From Sphingomonas sp. Leaf32 (GTDB lineage Bacteria > Pseudomonadota > Alphaproteobacteria > Sphingomonadales > Sphingomonadaceae): a stretch of DNA of 64,000 bases. The notes beneath the pieces are model-generated. The model saw nothing but the letters and a program-made list of their open reading frames with translations, searched no databases and was not told where the DNA came from. Positions within the stretch are counted from its first letter, which is position 1; each line of letters opens with the position of its first letter. Shown here one piece after another: positions 1-6,876 of this stretch. Made by a program: the position numbers and the translations under genes. The stretch is from assembly GCF_001421765.1 (NCBI RefSeq), contig NZ_LMLA01000001.1, forward strand, positions 1 through 64,000. Reading direction: 5' to 3'.

Positions 1-54
1 GGCCTCCTTCAGGATGCCGATGATCTGCTCTTCCGAAAACTGCTTCCGCTTCAT
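1..54 (-). CDS. IS3-family transposase OrfA, N-terminal fragment (runs off window)
   Basis: The minus strand from 54 encodes MKRKQFSEEQIIGILKEA, the standard opening of the helix-turn-helix OrfA of IS3 elements, which binds the terminal repeats and is normally joined to the OrfB integrase domain by -1 frameshifting. Only 18 codons are visible. The ATG at 54-52 follows a GGGACGGAC stretch that can serve as a ribosome site. Whether the element is intact cannot be seen. Confidence 0.8.
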   Translation of the reverse strand, partial: MKRKQFSEEQIIGILKEA

Positions 55-118
55 CTGTCCGTCCCTTTCCGGGGTCGGACTCTAGCTCCAACTGGAGGAA
101 AAAACGGGGGTCACGTCA
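1..118 (-). mobile_element. End of an IS3-family insertion sequence
   Basis: The first 54 bases read on the minus strand as the start of an IS3-type OrfA. They are followed by a leader and a terminal segment ending in a G5 run and TCA at about 110-113 (or 118). IS3 elements typically end TG...CA, so the outer boundary is either 113 or 118 and cannot be fixed without the other end. The rest of the element lies left of the window. It sits inside a phage gene (see 119-372). The family call rests on the OrfA N-terminus; the subgroup is not assigned. Confidence 0.75.
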
Positions 119-372
119 CGCTGGACATGTCGGACTGGCATACGTGCGACACGACGCACTGCCGTGCTGGCTGGGTCGTCGCGCTGGCTGGCGAAGAAGG
201 CAAGGCGCTGGAAGATCGCATCGGCACGCCCGCCGCAGCATCGCTGATCTACCTTGCCAGCGACCCACAGATCGGCCGCTTTCCCGACTTCTACTGCGGT
301 AATGATGCAGCGCTGGAAGATATGCGCGCCGCCGCTGATGCCGAAGCCGCTCGCTCGGGAGCCGTCGCATGA
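119..372 (+). pseudogene. Small phage protein gene, 5' end cut off by the IS3 element
   Basis: From the ATG at 127 the frame encodes 81 residues starting MSDWHTCDTTHCRAGWVV. The frame stays open upstream into the IS end (codons for V-T-L-D precede the ATG). The WHTC-x3-HCRAGW pattern resembles the middle of a longer phage protein as I recall the family, so the N-terminal half was probably lost when the IS inserted. The remaining piece may still be made from the ATG at 127, but no good ribosome site precedes it. Its function is unknown. The 3' end overlaps the next gene by ATGA. Confidence 0.6.
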
Positions 373-590
373 CCCCGGCGGATGGCGGGGCGGCGTTTCC
401 GAGCGTGTGCCTTGATGATCCCGGCCACCCAGCCAGTATGCCCGGCATGTCGCTGAGGGACTGGTTCGCGGGGCAGGCGCTGACTGGGATCGTTTGCGAC
501 CCCAAGATTGCAACGGAGACCAATGCGCGGTTCATCCCGGAACTGGCTTACGCATTAGCCGACGCCATGCTGCGGGAGCGCGCGAAGTGA
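369..590 (+). CDS. Small phage protein, 73 aa
   Basis: A 73-residue soluble protein whose core GMSLRDWFAGQALTG and C-terminal YALADAMLRERAK are found in many short prophage proteins of unknown role. The start overlaps the previous stop (ATGA), which supports translational coupling. It has no membrane segment and no recognisable catalytic motif. It is part of the overlapping early-gene series. Confidence 0.7.
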   Translation: MTPADGGAAFPSVCLDDPGHPASMPGMSLRDWFAGQALTGIVCDPKIATETNARFIPELAYALADAMLRERAK

Positions 591-928
591 ACGGGCGCAC
601 GACAGCCGCGCAACAGCGCAAGTGCGATGCGTTCAATGCCCGGATGCTACCTGCTGGATCGGGTCCAGCCATGAGCATCCACATCCGCATCAAAGCCGCC
701 AACGACCGGCTGACCTACGAGGCTGCCGCACTGATCGTCGCAGCCGAGCGTGGCCCGCGTCCGATCGTCCGGGTGCCGGTCAGCCATAGCTACAGCGGCC
801 TGTCGAACGAGGCGCGCTATTTGGAAGCGACCCGCATGTTCGACGGCATCACCGCCCGCGAGGAATGGGACCGCGCTGTCACAGCCGTCCTTGCCCGCCC
901 CCTCACCGACCGCACGACGGAGGAATGA
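587..928 (+). CDS. Hypothetical phage protein, 113 aa
   Basis: A GTG at 587 overlaps the preceding TGA (GTGA) and has GGGAG upstream, giving a protein that begins with a polar segment and continues MSIHIRIKAANDRLTYEA. An alternative start is the ATG at 671, which would give 85 residues with a weaker ribosome site. The coupled GTG fits the pattern of its neighbours. It is mixed alpha/beta and soluble. I do not recognise it. Confidence 0.55.
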   Translation: MNGRTTAAQQRKCDAFNARMLPAGSGPAMSIHIRIKAANDRLTYEAAALIVAAERGPRPIVRVPVSHSYSGLSNEARYLEATRMFDGITAREEWDRAVTAVLARPLTDRTTEE

Positions 929-931
929 GAT

Positions 932-1273
932 ATGTCCGCTAAGCACCCGATCGTTCTGCTTTCCGATGCCGTCAAGGCTGACGAAGATTACGCATGGGCG
1001 GTGTTCTGCAACATCGCGATGCCGATTAAGGACTCCTACGCACCTGCTTTTGGTGCGGCATCGGTCATGGGTTGGATGACTGATGCCATGCAGCACAAGG
1101 TCGCAAACGAAGCCGCCGCACATTTGATGCAGCACTTGTTCCATTACGATATGACTGCGCATCCCCTGTACGAATACGGCAAAGGCGACGCGCAACTGTA
1201 CGCCGAATTTCGCATTGCCATGGACGAGCAGGAAGACGCCGCCATCGCCAAAGCGACCGGAGCCGCAGCATGA
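932..1273 (+). CDS. Hypothetical phage protein, 113 aa
   Basis: It begins MSAKHPIVLLSDAVKADEDY, preceded by the ribosome site GGAGGAA, which is strong for this cluster. It is predicted to be mostly helical and soluble, with an acidic C-terminus, and several His residues in the middle (HLMQHLFHYD) that could bind a metal, though no known motif is complete. It overlaps the next gene by ATGA. Function unknown. Confidence 0.6.
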   Translation: MSAKHPIVLLSDAVKADEDYAWAVFCNIAMPIKDSYAPAFGAASVMGWMTDAMQHKVANEAAAHLMQHLFHYDMTAHPLYEYGKGDAQLYAEFRIAMDEQEDAAIAKATGAAA

Positions 1274-1485
1274 TATCCGAAAGCACGAACCGGGCGGGGA
1301 TGACGTTCATCGACGGCGCGCCGCTGATGATCCCGACCCTGCGCCGCTACTGGCAGGATCCGCGCCCGTTCCAAGCCGAACGCGCCGTCCGCCAAGCCGA
1401 AATGAACGACCGCCTGGCCCAGCGTGACGCGCATTGCCGCGAGCGCATCTGGGCGATGATCGAACGGGAGAATGGGCATGGGTAA
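1270..1485 (+). CDS. Hypothetical phage protein, 71 aa
   Basis: A short, charged, largely helical protein beginning MISESTNRAGMTFIDGAPL. Its start is locked to the previous stop by an ATGA overlap, and its 3' end overlaps the start of the next gene by 8 bases. No family is recognised. It is credible mainly through its position in a gap-free overlapping series. Confidence 0.5.
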   Translation: MISESTNRAGMTFIDGAPLMIPTLRRYWQDPRPFQAERAVRQAEMNDRLAQRDAHCRERIWAMIERENGHG

Positions 1486-1750
1486 GTTCCGTAAAAAGCC
1501 GGTCGTTATCGACGCAATTCAGCTTCCGCCCGCAAGTTCGCCGGATGGTTACGGTGCAACGATCGGTGCGCTGTTCGACTTCATGGCTGGCTCCGAGTGG
1601 GAGGCGTCCAACGACGGTGTTCGCATTACCACGCTGGAAGGTGTGATGCTGGCTCAGCCCGGTGACTGGATCATCAAGGGCGTGGCGGGCGAGTTCTACC
1701 CCTGCAAGCCGGACATCTTCGCTGCGACCTATGACGAGTTGCCCGCATGA
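1478..1750 (+). CDS. Conserved phage protein (KFRKKPVVIDA family), 90 aa
   Basis: The protein starts MGKFRKKPVVIDAIQLPP and ends with PGDWIIKGVAGEFYPCKPDIF followed by AATY. Both blocks are hallmarks of a small, very widespread phage protein of unknown function. The ATG at 1478 is preferred over the in-frame ATG at 1472 because GGGAG at 1466-1470 is 7 bases before 1478 but only 1 base before 1472. It is beta-rich, with a single cysteine in the FYPCKPDIF block. Confidence 0.75.
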   Translation: MGKFRKKPVVIDAIQLPPASSPDGYGATIGALFDFMAGSEWEASNDGVRITTLEGVMLAQPGDWIIKGVAGEFYPCKPDIFAATYDELPA

Positions 1751-2058
1751 CCGCGCCCGTACCGCAGGTGCTAAGCGAGGCGGCTGATAGCACGCTGTGG
1801 TGTCTGCATGTGCTGGGCATGGACGATGTGTATCCGGCACCGGATCGCGCCACCGCCCAGCTATGGGCGACGCAACACACGGTGTTCTGGCACTTCCAAC
1901 GCCAGCAGCCCCGCCCACTCGACCCCGTTCTGTCGTGGGTTGTCGCGGAATGGCCGCACGATCCTGTGTCGCATGCCGCCGGACTACAACAGTCAATCGC
2001 TGACAATACGTTCCCCGTCGATCCGCTCGCCGCTCTCGCCAAGGAGCAGGGGAAGTGA
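1747..2058 (+). CDS. Hypothetical phage protein, 103 aa
   Basis: It begins MTAPVPQVLSEAADSTLWCL with an ATGA overlap to the previous gene. The segment YPAPDRATAQLWATQHTVFW and a C-terminal helix suggest a small soluble helical protein. No catalytic motif is visible and the family is not recognised. Confidence 0.55.
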   Translation: MTAPVPQVLSEAADSTLWCLHVLGMDDVYPAPDRATAQLWATQHTVFWHFQRQQPRPLDPVLSWVVAEWPHDPVSHAAGLQQSIADNTFPVDPLAALAKEQGK

Positions 2059-2252
2059 GGTGGCAGCCGATATCCTACACCGCCGACCAGCATCGCCGCC
2101 TGACGGTGGAGCCGGCTGTCCTGCGTCGTCAGGCAGAGCGCCGCCATCAGTCCATGCCGCTGGTCATTGAGAAGATCGCCGGCGCCAATCTGGGCGACTG
2201 GATTAGCGGGATGATCGTCGTGGCGTTCTTCGCCGTGATGGTGATGGCATGA
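2055..2252 (+). CDS. Small phage protein with C-terminal membrane helix, 65 aa
   Basis: A GTG start overlaps the previous TGA (GTGA). The first 45 residues are basic and polar. The last 17 or so (SGMIVVAFFAVMVMA at the C-terminus) form a single hydrophobic segment, so this is probably a tail-anchored inner-membrane protein. Function unknown. Confidence 0.5.
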   Translation: MRWQPISYTADQHRRLTVEPAVLRRQAERRHQSMPLVIEKIAGANLGDWISGMIVVAFFAVMVMA

Positions 2253-2494
2253 CCGCCGTCATCACCGCCCACGCCATCGCTCGTTGGCAGGAGCGCATCC
2301 AGCCTCGCGCTACGATCGCTCAGGCCATTGCCGCAATCCACGCGCACGACAAGGCCATCGCCCGCGCGCTGGCATTCGGTGCGCCCTGTGTCCGCACGTC
2401 GCAAGCCCGGCTGATCCTGCGCGGCGGGGTCGTCGCCACGGTCTATCCGAAGGCTTGGATCTTGCCGCCGCTTTCGAAGGGAGGTGCGCTGTGA
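2249..2494 (+). CDS. Small conserved phage protein, 81 aa
   Basis: It starts MTAVITAHAIARWQERI (ATGA overlap) and has a strand-rich second half (ARLILRGGVVATVYPKAW). The overall pattern, an N-terminal H-A-x-x-R-W-x-E-R-I helix followed by a small sheet, resembles RelE/DUF4258-like small folds, but the similarity is too weak for a functional call. It lies directly before the exonuclease gene. Confidence 0.55.
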   Translation: MTAVITAHAIARWQERIQPRATIAQAIAAIHAHDKAIARALAFGAPCVRTSQARLILRGGVVATVYPKAWILPPLSKGGAL

Positions 2495-3390
2495 TCCGCT
2501 ACCACGACGCTTTCGAGCAGGGCAGTATCGAGTGGCTGAATGCTCGCTGCGGGCTGCTTTCTGCTTCGGAAATGAAGCATGTGCTGTCGGTGCAAGGCGG
2601 TGGATCAGTCGCCATGTACCGCGCGACCGGGGCCGTTCCCGAAAAGCTGACGGCCAAGAAGTCTCAGGCGCTGGACGCAATCGGCAATCGCTGCGGGTCA
2701 GTAGCCGAGCTGTGCTTTCTGGCCGACGTGAGCGATGGCGTCATTCGCGGCCTCATCAAAGACGGCGCAATTGAGAAGTATCTGGTCGAGCAGCCGATGC
2801 GCTTCTCAACGCCGAATGATGACCGCGCCGTCGCGCACCTCTACGAACTGCTGGCGCAGCGGATTAGCAGGTATGTCGAGCCGCATTACATCGGCGATGA
2901 CATGTTGCGCGGGCACGAGGACGAAATTCGCGCTCGCATTGCTTATGAGAAGATGACCGGCCGCACGGTGCGGGAGGTCGGCCTCATCACGAATGATGAG
3001 TGGGGCTTCACCCTCGCCTATAGTCCCGATGGCGTGGTGGGGGATGACGGGCTGATCGAAGCCAAGTCCCGCCGGCAGAAGTATCAGGTGCAGACGCTGG
3101 TCGAATGCGTGCCGAGCGGCAGCATACCGGCTGAATATCTCGCCCAGTGCCAGACTGGATTGCTGGTGTCGAAGCGGCCGTGGCTCGACTTCCTCTCATA
3201 TGCCGGTGGCTATCACATGCCGGCGATCACGGTCCACCCCGATCCGGTCGTGCAGAACGCGATCGTCGAAGCGTCCGGCGCTTTCGAAGAACGGCTCGCC
3301 GCCCGCCTCGCCCAATACCTCGACGTAATCAATTCCGACGCCCGCCTGGTCCCGACCGAGCGCGTGATCGAACAGGAGATGTTCGTATGA
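2491..3390 (+). CDS. YqaJ/lambda-type phage exonuclease with a PriA-like winged-helix insert
   Basis: Predicted 5'-3' double-strand exonuclease that makes ssDNA for phage recombination. The GTG at 2491 overlaps the previous TGA and gives 299 residues. The N-terminus (HDAFEQGSIEWLNARCGLLS, then ASEM) and the segment from about 112 (HLYELLAQRISRYVEPHYI) are typical of the family. The likely metal site is Glu145 (in HEDEIRAR), Asp180 (in YSPDGVV), Glu190 and Lys192 (in IEAKS). Oddly, residues about 34-108 split these two conserved blocks. The insert reads RATGAVPEKLT, a helical segment, then a winged-helix pattern with SDGVIRGLIKDGAIE. That order matches, from memory, the linker and winged helix of sphingomonad PriA. 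Exonuclease call is firm; the PriA likeness is by eye. Confidence 0.85.
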   Translation: MIRYHDAFEQGSIEWLNARCGLLSASEMKHVLSVQGGGSVAMYRATGAVPEKLTAKKSQALDAIGNRCGSVAELCFLADVSDGVIRGLIKDGAIEKYLVEQPMRFSTPNDDRAVAHLYELLAQRISRYVEPHYIGDDMLRGHEDEIRARIAYEKMTGRTVREVGLITNDEWGFTLAYSPDGVVGDDGLIEAKSRRQKYQVQTLVECVPSGSIPAEYLAQCQTGLLVSKRPWLDFLSYAGGYHMPAITVHPDPVVQNAIVEASGAFEERLAARLAQYLDVINSDARLVPTERVIEQEMFV

Positions 3391-4028
3391 ATGACATGAG
3401 CTTCGTCATCGCCCCGAAGTCCGACCAGATCAACGCAGACGATCTGATCGCTGGCCCGATGACCATCACCATTACCGACGTGCAAATCCGCGGCGGGCAG
3501 GAGCAGCCGGTATCGATCGGCTTCGAAGGCAGCGACAAGGCGTTCCGTCCGTGCAAGTCGATGAGCCGCGTGCTGGTTGCGGCTTGGGGTGCCGATGCCA
3601 AGGTCTATGTGGGCCGCTCGCTGACCCTATACCGCGATGCATCGGTCAAGTGGGGCGGCATGGCTGTCGGCGGCATTCGCATCAGCCACATGACGCATAT
3701 CCCGGAGAAACTGGTCCTCGCCCTCACCGCGACCAAGGGGCAGCGCAAGCCATATGTGATCGAACCGCTGCGGCTTGATGTTGCGCGACAGGACGACGGT
3801 ATCGACGCCGCTCGCAACGCCATTGCCAGCGCACCCGATCTGGACACGCTCAAAGCCGTCTGGAGCAGCAAGGCAATGGCGCCTTTCCGGACCGCGTTGC
3901 AACCCGAACTGGACGCCCGCAAGGCCGCGTTGACCCCCAACGACGGCACCCTCGCCCCCGACAACTCTGCCGCCACCGAAGGCCGCTCGGAAGACGACAT
4001 GGGCGAAGATACGCGGGGTGGCGAGTGA
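3387..4028 (+). CDS. Exonuclease-linked phage protein, candidate ssDNA-binding/annealing partner
   Basis: 213 residues, starting MNDMSFVIAPKSDQINADDL at an ATGA overlap with the exonuclease gene. The first 130 residues are beta-rich and contain a conserved-looking block (FRPCKSMSRVLVAAWG, YVGRSLTLYRD, GGIRISHM). The C-terminal 80 are helical, then acidic and low-complexity, a tail typical of ssDNA-binding proteins. Lambda-type exonucleases usually sit beside a RecT or Beta annealing protein, and none is present here. Position therefore suggests an annealing or ssDNA-binding role. This is inference only; the fold is not assigned. Confidence 0.6.
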   Translation: MNDMSFVIAPKSDQINADDLIAGPMTITITDVQIRGGQEQPVSIGFEGSDKAFRPCKSMSRVLVAAWGADAKVYVGRSLTLYRDASVKWGGMAVGGIRISHMTHIPEKLVLALTATKGQRKPYVIEPLRLDVARQDDGIDAARNAIASAPDLDTLKAVWSSKAMAPFRTALQPELDARKAALTPNDGTLAPDNSAATEGRSEDDMGEDTRGGE

Positions 4029-4243
4029 TGGATCGCTACCCCATCGCCACGGCGCCCAAGGATGGTCTGGCGATCATCGTGTCGCACCCCGACGTCGGCG
4101 CCTTCGTCATGTGCTGGAACCCGACTGCGACCAATCACCTGTTCGCGCCCGGGCAGACCGGAATGTGGGAAGCACCTGATCGCTCAATGACATGGAAAGA
4201 GGGCGAGGATGGCCCGACCGAGTGGTCCCACCTCCCCGCCTAA
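4028..4243 (+). CDS. Small phage protein (PIATAPKDG family), 71 aa
   Basis: The ATG at 4028 overlaps the previous stop (TGATG), and is preferred over the GTG 3 bases earlier. The protein starts MDRYPIATAPKDGLAIIV and ends with EWSHLPA. The P-I-x-T-A-P-K-D-G opening and the terminal W-x-x-L-P are typical of DUF551-like phage proteins of unknown role, which are often found in the recombination-gene neighbourhood. Confidence 0.65.
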   Translation: MDRYPIATAPKDGLAIIVSHPDVGAFVMCWNPTATNHLFAPGQTGMWEAPDRSMTWKEGEDGPTEWSHLPA

Positions 4244-4267
4244 CCCCCGCAAGATACGGAGAAGATG

Positions 4268-4588
4268 ATGACGAAGGAAATGGACTTCACGCCGGGGCGC
4301 TTTGCTATCGTGCAGGGGTATAGCGGCCTTTTCAGCGACGCCCGCTTACGCCCTGCCGTGTTCCGCATCGACAGCGAAACGCCCAAGACGATCCGGCAAC
4401 TTCGCAGCAGCCGCAACGAGACCAAGCAGAAGCTCGACGTAATGGCGACTTTCGCCGACGAACAGGAAGCACGGCAATTCGTGCAGACCGTCGACGGTAT
4501 TCGCGGCGAGATGAAGCGGCGTGAGAGCGCAGCCCGCGCTTGGGCGTTCAAGGCCCTCGATCACAAGCTCGCCCAGGTGTCGGCATGA
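4268..4588 (+). CDS. Hypothetical phage protein, 106 aa
   Basis: There are two ATGs in a row at 4265 and 4268. The GGAG at about 4258 is better spaced for 4268. The protein starts MTKEMDFTPGRFAIVQGYSG. The second half (residues 45-106) is a long charged helix rich in Arg and Lys. It does not match a known family and may bind DNA or RNA through the basic helix, which is only a suggestion. ATGA overlap with the next gene. Confidence 0.5.
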   Translation: MTKEMDFTPGRFAIVQGYSGLFSDARLRPAVFRIDSETPKTIRQLRSSRNETKQKLDVMATFADEQEARQFVQTVDGIRGEMKRRESAARAWAFKALDHKLAQVSA

Positions 4589-4980
4589 TGTTCGGCCTCA
4601 TGCGGGTCCGCACCCATGATGCGGAGATGGCGAAGGTCCGGGCCGAGCGCGACCAGGCGAACACCGACAAGCGGACGATCGGGGCCGCGCTGCATGAAAT
4701 GCTCCGGGAGCGGAATGCCCTCCAAGCCCGTCTCGATGCCCTCACCCCTGCGCGGGGTCAGGGTGATGAACAGCTGTGCCTGCGCGACCGGAAGCTGATC
4801 GAAGCGATCGGCGAAGGTGCGCGCACGTTTCAGATTGCCGCACGCATGAGCTGGGATACGCCAATGACCCGTCGTGCTCTGTACCGGCTTGAGAAGGTCG
4901 GCCTGATCCAGCGCGATGCCAAGCACTCTGCCGTCAATGACGTGCGCTGGCTCCCCACACCCCCGGAGACGACGGCATGA
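4585..4980 (+). CDS. Coiled-coil plus winged-helix phage protein, 131 aa
   Basis: The ATG at 4585 overlaps the previous stop. Residues 10-55 form a heptad-like helix (KVRAERDQANTDKRT, LHEMLRERNALQARLDAL). Residues 65-120 look like a winged helix-turn-helix (LIEAIGEGARTFQIAARM, RRALYRLEKVGLIQRD). This suggests a dimeric DNA-binding regulator. Target unknown. Confidence 0.6.
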   Translation: MMFGLMRVRTHDAEMAKVRAERDQANTDKRTIGAALHEMLRERNALQARLDALTPARGQGDEQLCLRDRKLIEAIGEGARTFQIAARMSWDTPMTRRALYRLEKVGLIQRDAKHSAVNDVRWLPTPPETTA

Positions 4981-5240
4981 CCGATCGGAGCAAGCTGCTG
5001 GCGCTGGCTGGCGAGGTGGCCAACGGCGAAGGATTGGACAATGGGCTTGACGTTCGGGTCGAAGTCGCCCTGTTCAATCCTACCCCTTCGTGGGCATCGA
5101 TTCGCGCCAATGATGCCGGGACCAAGGTCATCTACACCGATTTCGATGGTCGCGACACGACATGCTGGGCACCCGAGTGGACCGGTATGCGTGGTCAGGC
5201 TGCGATCGATCTTCGCGCCCAAGCGGAGGCGCTGTCGTGA
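4977..5240 (+). CDS. Hypothetical phage protein, 87 aa
   Basis: It begins MTDRSKLLALAGEVANGEGL at an ATGA overlap. The L-x-A-L-A-x-x-V-x-x-G opening is common in short phage proteins that precede similar small genes. The central part is strand-rich with several Trp and one Cys. No function is assigned. Confidence 0.55.
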   Translation: MTDRSKLLALAGEVANGEGLDNGLDVRVEVALFNPTPSWASIRANDAGTKVIYTDFDGRDTTCWAPEWTGMRGQAAIDLRAQAEALS

Positions 5241-5701
5241 CGCGGGAGGAAACCGCACCGGGACAGGTGCTATGCTTCGGCAGCGACGAGGACAGCGGCT
5301 GCGATGTCGGGACCAGCATTGGCCTCGGCGATGGCAAGGCGTTGTGGATTGGCGAACTGCTGACTGCTGACGGTGCGAACATGGGCTTTGTGTTCCATGG
5401 TCCTGATCGCCAGCGCATTGTCGCACCGTTTGCTGACGGCACGGACTGGCAAGAGATCGCGGAGCTTTTTCGGCGTCATGTTGCGCCGGCTATCGCCACG
5501 ATCGCCGACGCAGAAGCCGCAGCCATGCGCGAGCGGGTCGAGAAGGAGGCGGACATTCTCGCCGCCGGGATGGAGGCAGAGGCAGGCAAAGAGACCGATC
5601 CCGTCATGTCATCGCTTCACGCCTGTTCGGCTAGCACCATGCGTCGGTTCAGCGCCTTTGTCCGCGCCTTGCCGGCGACGGGGGAGGTGGGGCGTGGGTA
5701 A
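5237..5701 (+). CDS. Hypothetical phage protein, 154 aa
   Basis: A GTG at 5237 overlaps the previous TGA. The N-terminal half is strand-rich (QVLCFGSDEDSGCDVGTSIG). The C-terminal half is helical and acidic, with a stretch rich in Ala and Glu (residues 85-115). It does not match a family I know. The overlap with both neighbours supports expression. Confidence 0.5.
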   Translation: MTREETAPGQVLCFGSDEDSGCDVGTSIGLGDGKALWIGELLTADGANMGFVFHGPDRQRIVAPFADGTDWQEIAELFRRHVAPAIATIADAEAAAMRERVEKEADILAAGMEAEAGKETDPVMSSLHACSASTMRRFSAFVRALPATGEVGRG

Positions 5702-5999
5702 ACCGTCACTGCACGAGATCGCCGCCATGCCCTACCCGGCTTCGGTGATGGCGATGCGGGAGCATTACAATGCCGCATGGGGCCTGCCGCTGCCAGATGA
5801 AAAGTACGACGAGCCGCGTCTGTTCAAGGTCCGGATCGACTACTCGTTCACGACGCAGGGTCAGCGCTCCTACACGGTCGAGGCTCTATCGGAAGAGGAG
5901 GCCGAAGAGATGGCGGTCAACCAGTTCGATAGCGACCTTCAAGTCGAAACCGACGCCGAAATCGATCTTGTCCACGCTAAGCTAGCGAGCAACGCATGA
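5694..5999 (+). CDS. Hypothetical phage protein, 101 aa
   Basis: The GTG at 5694 is preceded by a strong GGGAGGTG ribosome site at 5681-5688 and overlaps the previous gene by 8 bases. The protein starts (M)GKPSLHEIAAMPYPASVMAM. The middle is beta-rich (FKVRIDYSFTTQGQRSYTVEA), and the end is an acidic helix with D-A-E-I-D. Soluble, unknown function. Confidence 0.55.
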   Translation: MGKPSLHEIAAMPYPASVMAMREHYNAAWGLPLPDEKYDEPRLFKVRIDYSFTTQGQRSYTVEALSEEEAEEMAVNQFDSDLQVETDAEIDLVHAKLASNA

Positions 6000-6520
6000 C
6001 CACCACCACCGACATGCAAGGCCAAGCGGCGGCGAATGTGATGGAGGCGCGGGAGAGGGAACGCCCGTCGCAGCACGGGGCTATTCTTGGCGAGACGCTG
6101 ATCGCGCTGGAACAGGCCGGCCGGAATGCTGGCGAACCCCTGCCCGATCCCTGCCTGACGTGCGCCTTCCGCCCCGGCATGAGCAACCAGCAGGCCGCGA
6201 CCGGTATTGAGGCGCTGAACTGTTCTATCGGTGGCGATCCGGCCCCATTCGGTTGCCACCACGGTATGCAGGAAGGTCAGCCTACCCGACTATGCGCGGG
6301 CTATCTCGCTGCCAAGCGGGCGCCATTCGGGCAGATGAAGGCGCTACTAGGCGACTTGGCCGTCCGACTTGAGGCTGTCGGCGGCGACGATCCTGTGCGT
6401 GCGGCATTTGATGCGTGGCGGCACGAGGTCGATCCGGGACAGACTATGGACGATTACCAACTGGCGCGCCTCTACGCCCGCCGGGACTACGCGCCTATCG
6501 TGCAGCGGGAGGTGGGGTGA
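5996..6520 (+). CDS. Cysteine-rich phage protein, 174 aa
   Basis: It begins MTTTTDMQGQAAANVMEARE (ATGA overlap). The central region has DPCLTCAFRPG, then LNCSIGG, FGCHHGM and RLCAGYLAAKR: five Cys and two adjacent His in about 55 residues, enough for a structural zinc or an iron-sulfur site. Flanking parts are helical. This C-x-x-C...C...C-H-H...C arrangement recurs, as I recall, in unassigned phage proteins. Metal binding is inferred and the function is unknown. Confidence 0.6.
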   Translation: MTTTTDMQGQAAANVMEARERERPSQHGAILGETLIALEQAGRNAGEPLPDPCLTCAFRPGMSNQQAATGIEALNCSIGGDPAPFGCHHGMQEGQPTRLCAGYLAAKRAPFGQMKALLGDLAVRLEAVGGDDPVRAAFDAWRHEVDPGQTMDDYQLARLYARRDYAPIVQREVG

Positions 6521-6876
6521 TGCGACTGATGACCGCGCAAGAGGCGGTGGTGACCTTCGGGCTGCCGTCGACCCGCACCCTCCGAACCATGCGACAGCGC
6601 GGCTTGCCCGCGATCCGCTTGGGTAAAGCCTACCTATTCGACGCCGCCGATCTGGAGCGTCATATCGAAGATGCAAAGGTCCAAACGTGCCCCGTCGAAA
6701 CACCGGACCGCGCATCAAGTGGCTCGACAAGCGCAAGGCGTTCTACATCGTCTGGTACGAAGGCGGACGCGAATATAGCAAGTCGACTGGCACGACAGAC
6801 GGCCGACAAGCTCAAAGCGCTCTCGAAGACTTCCTCCGCGAGCGGCGGCGGGCAGAGCGGCCGAACCGACCGTTAG
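6520..6876 (+). CDS. Excisionase-like HTH protein, overlapping the integrase out of frame
   Basis: The ATG at 6520 (TGATG) gives 118 residues. Residues 1-50 form a MerR/excisionase-type helix-turn-helix (MTAQEAVVTFGLPSTRTLRT, then RLGKAYLFDAADLERHI). Such proteins bind att DNA and set the direction of recombination. Residues 56-118 are Ser/Thr/Arg-rich and are encoded by the same DNA as integrase residues 1-63 in another frame, a 190-base overlap. Similar overlaps occur in related prophages, so the tail may be a by-product of the integrase sequence rather than a domain. Confidence 0.75.
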   Translation: MRLMTAQEAVVTFGLPSTRTLRTMRQRGLPAIRLGKAYLFDAADLERHIEDAKVQTCPVETPDRASSGSTSARRSTSSGTKADANIASRLARQTADKLKALSKTSSASGGGQSGRTDR

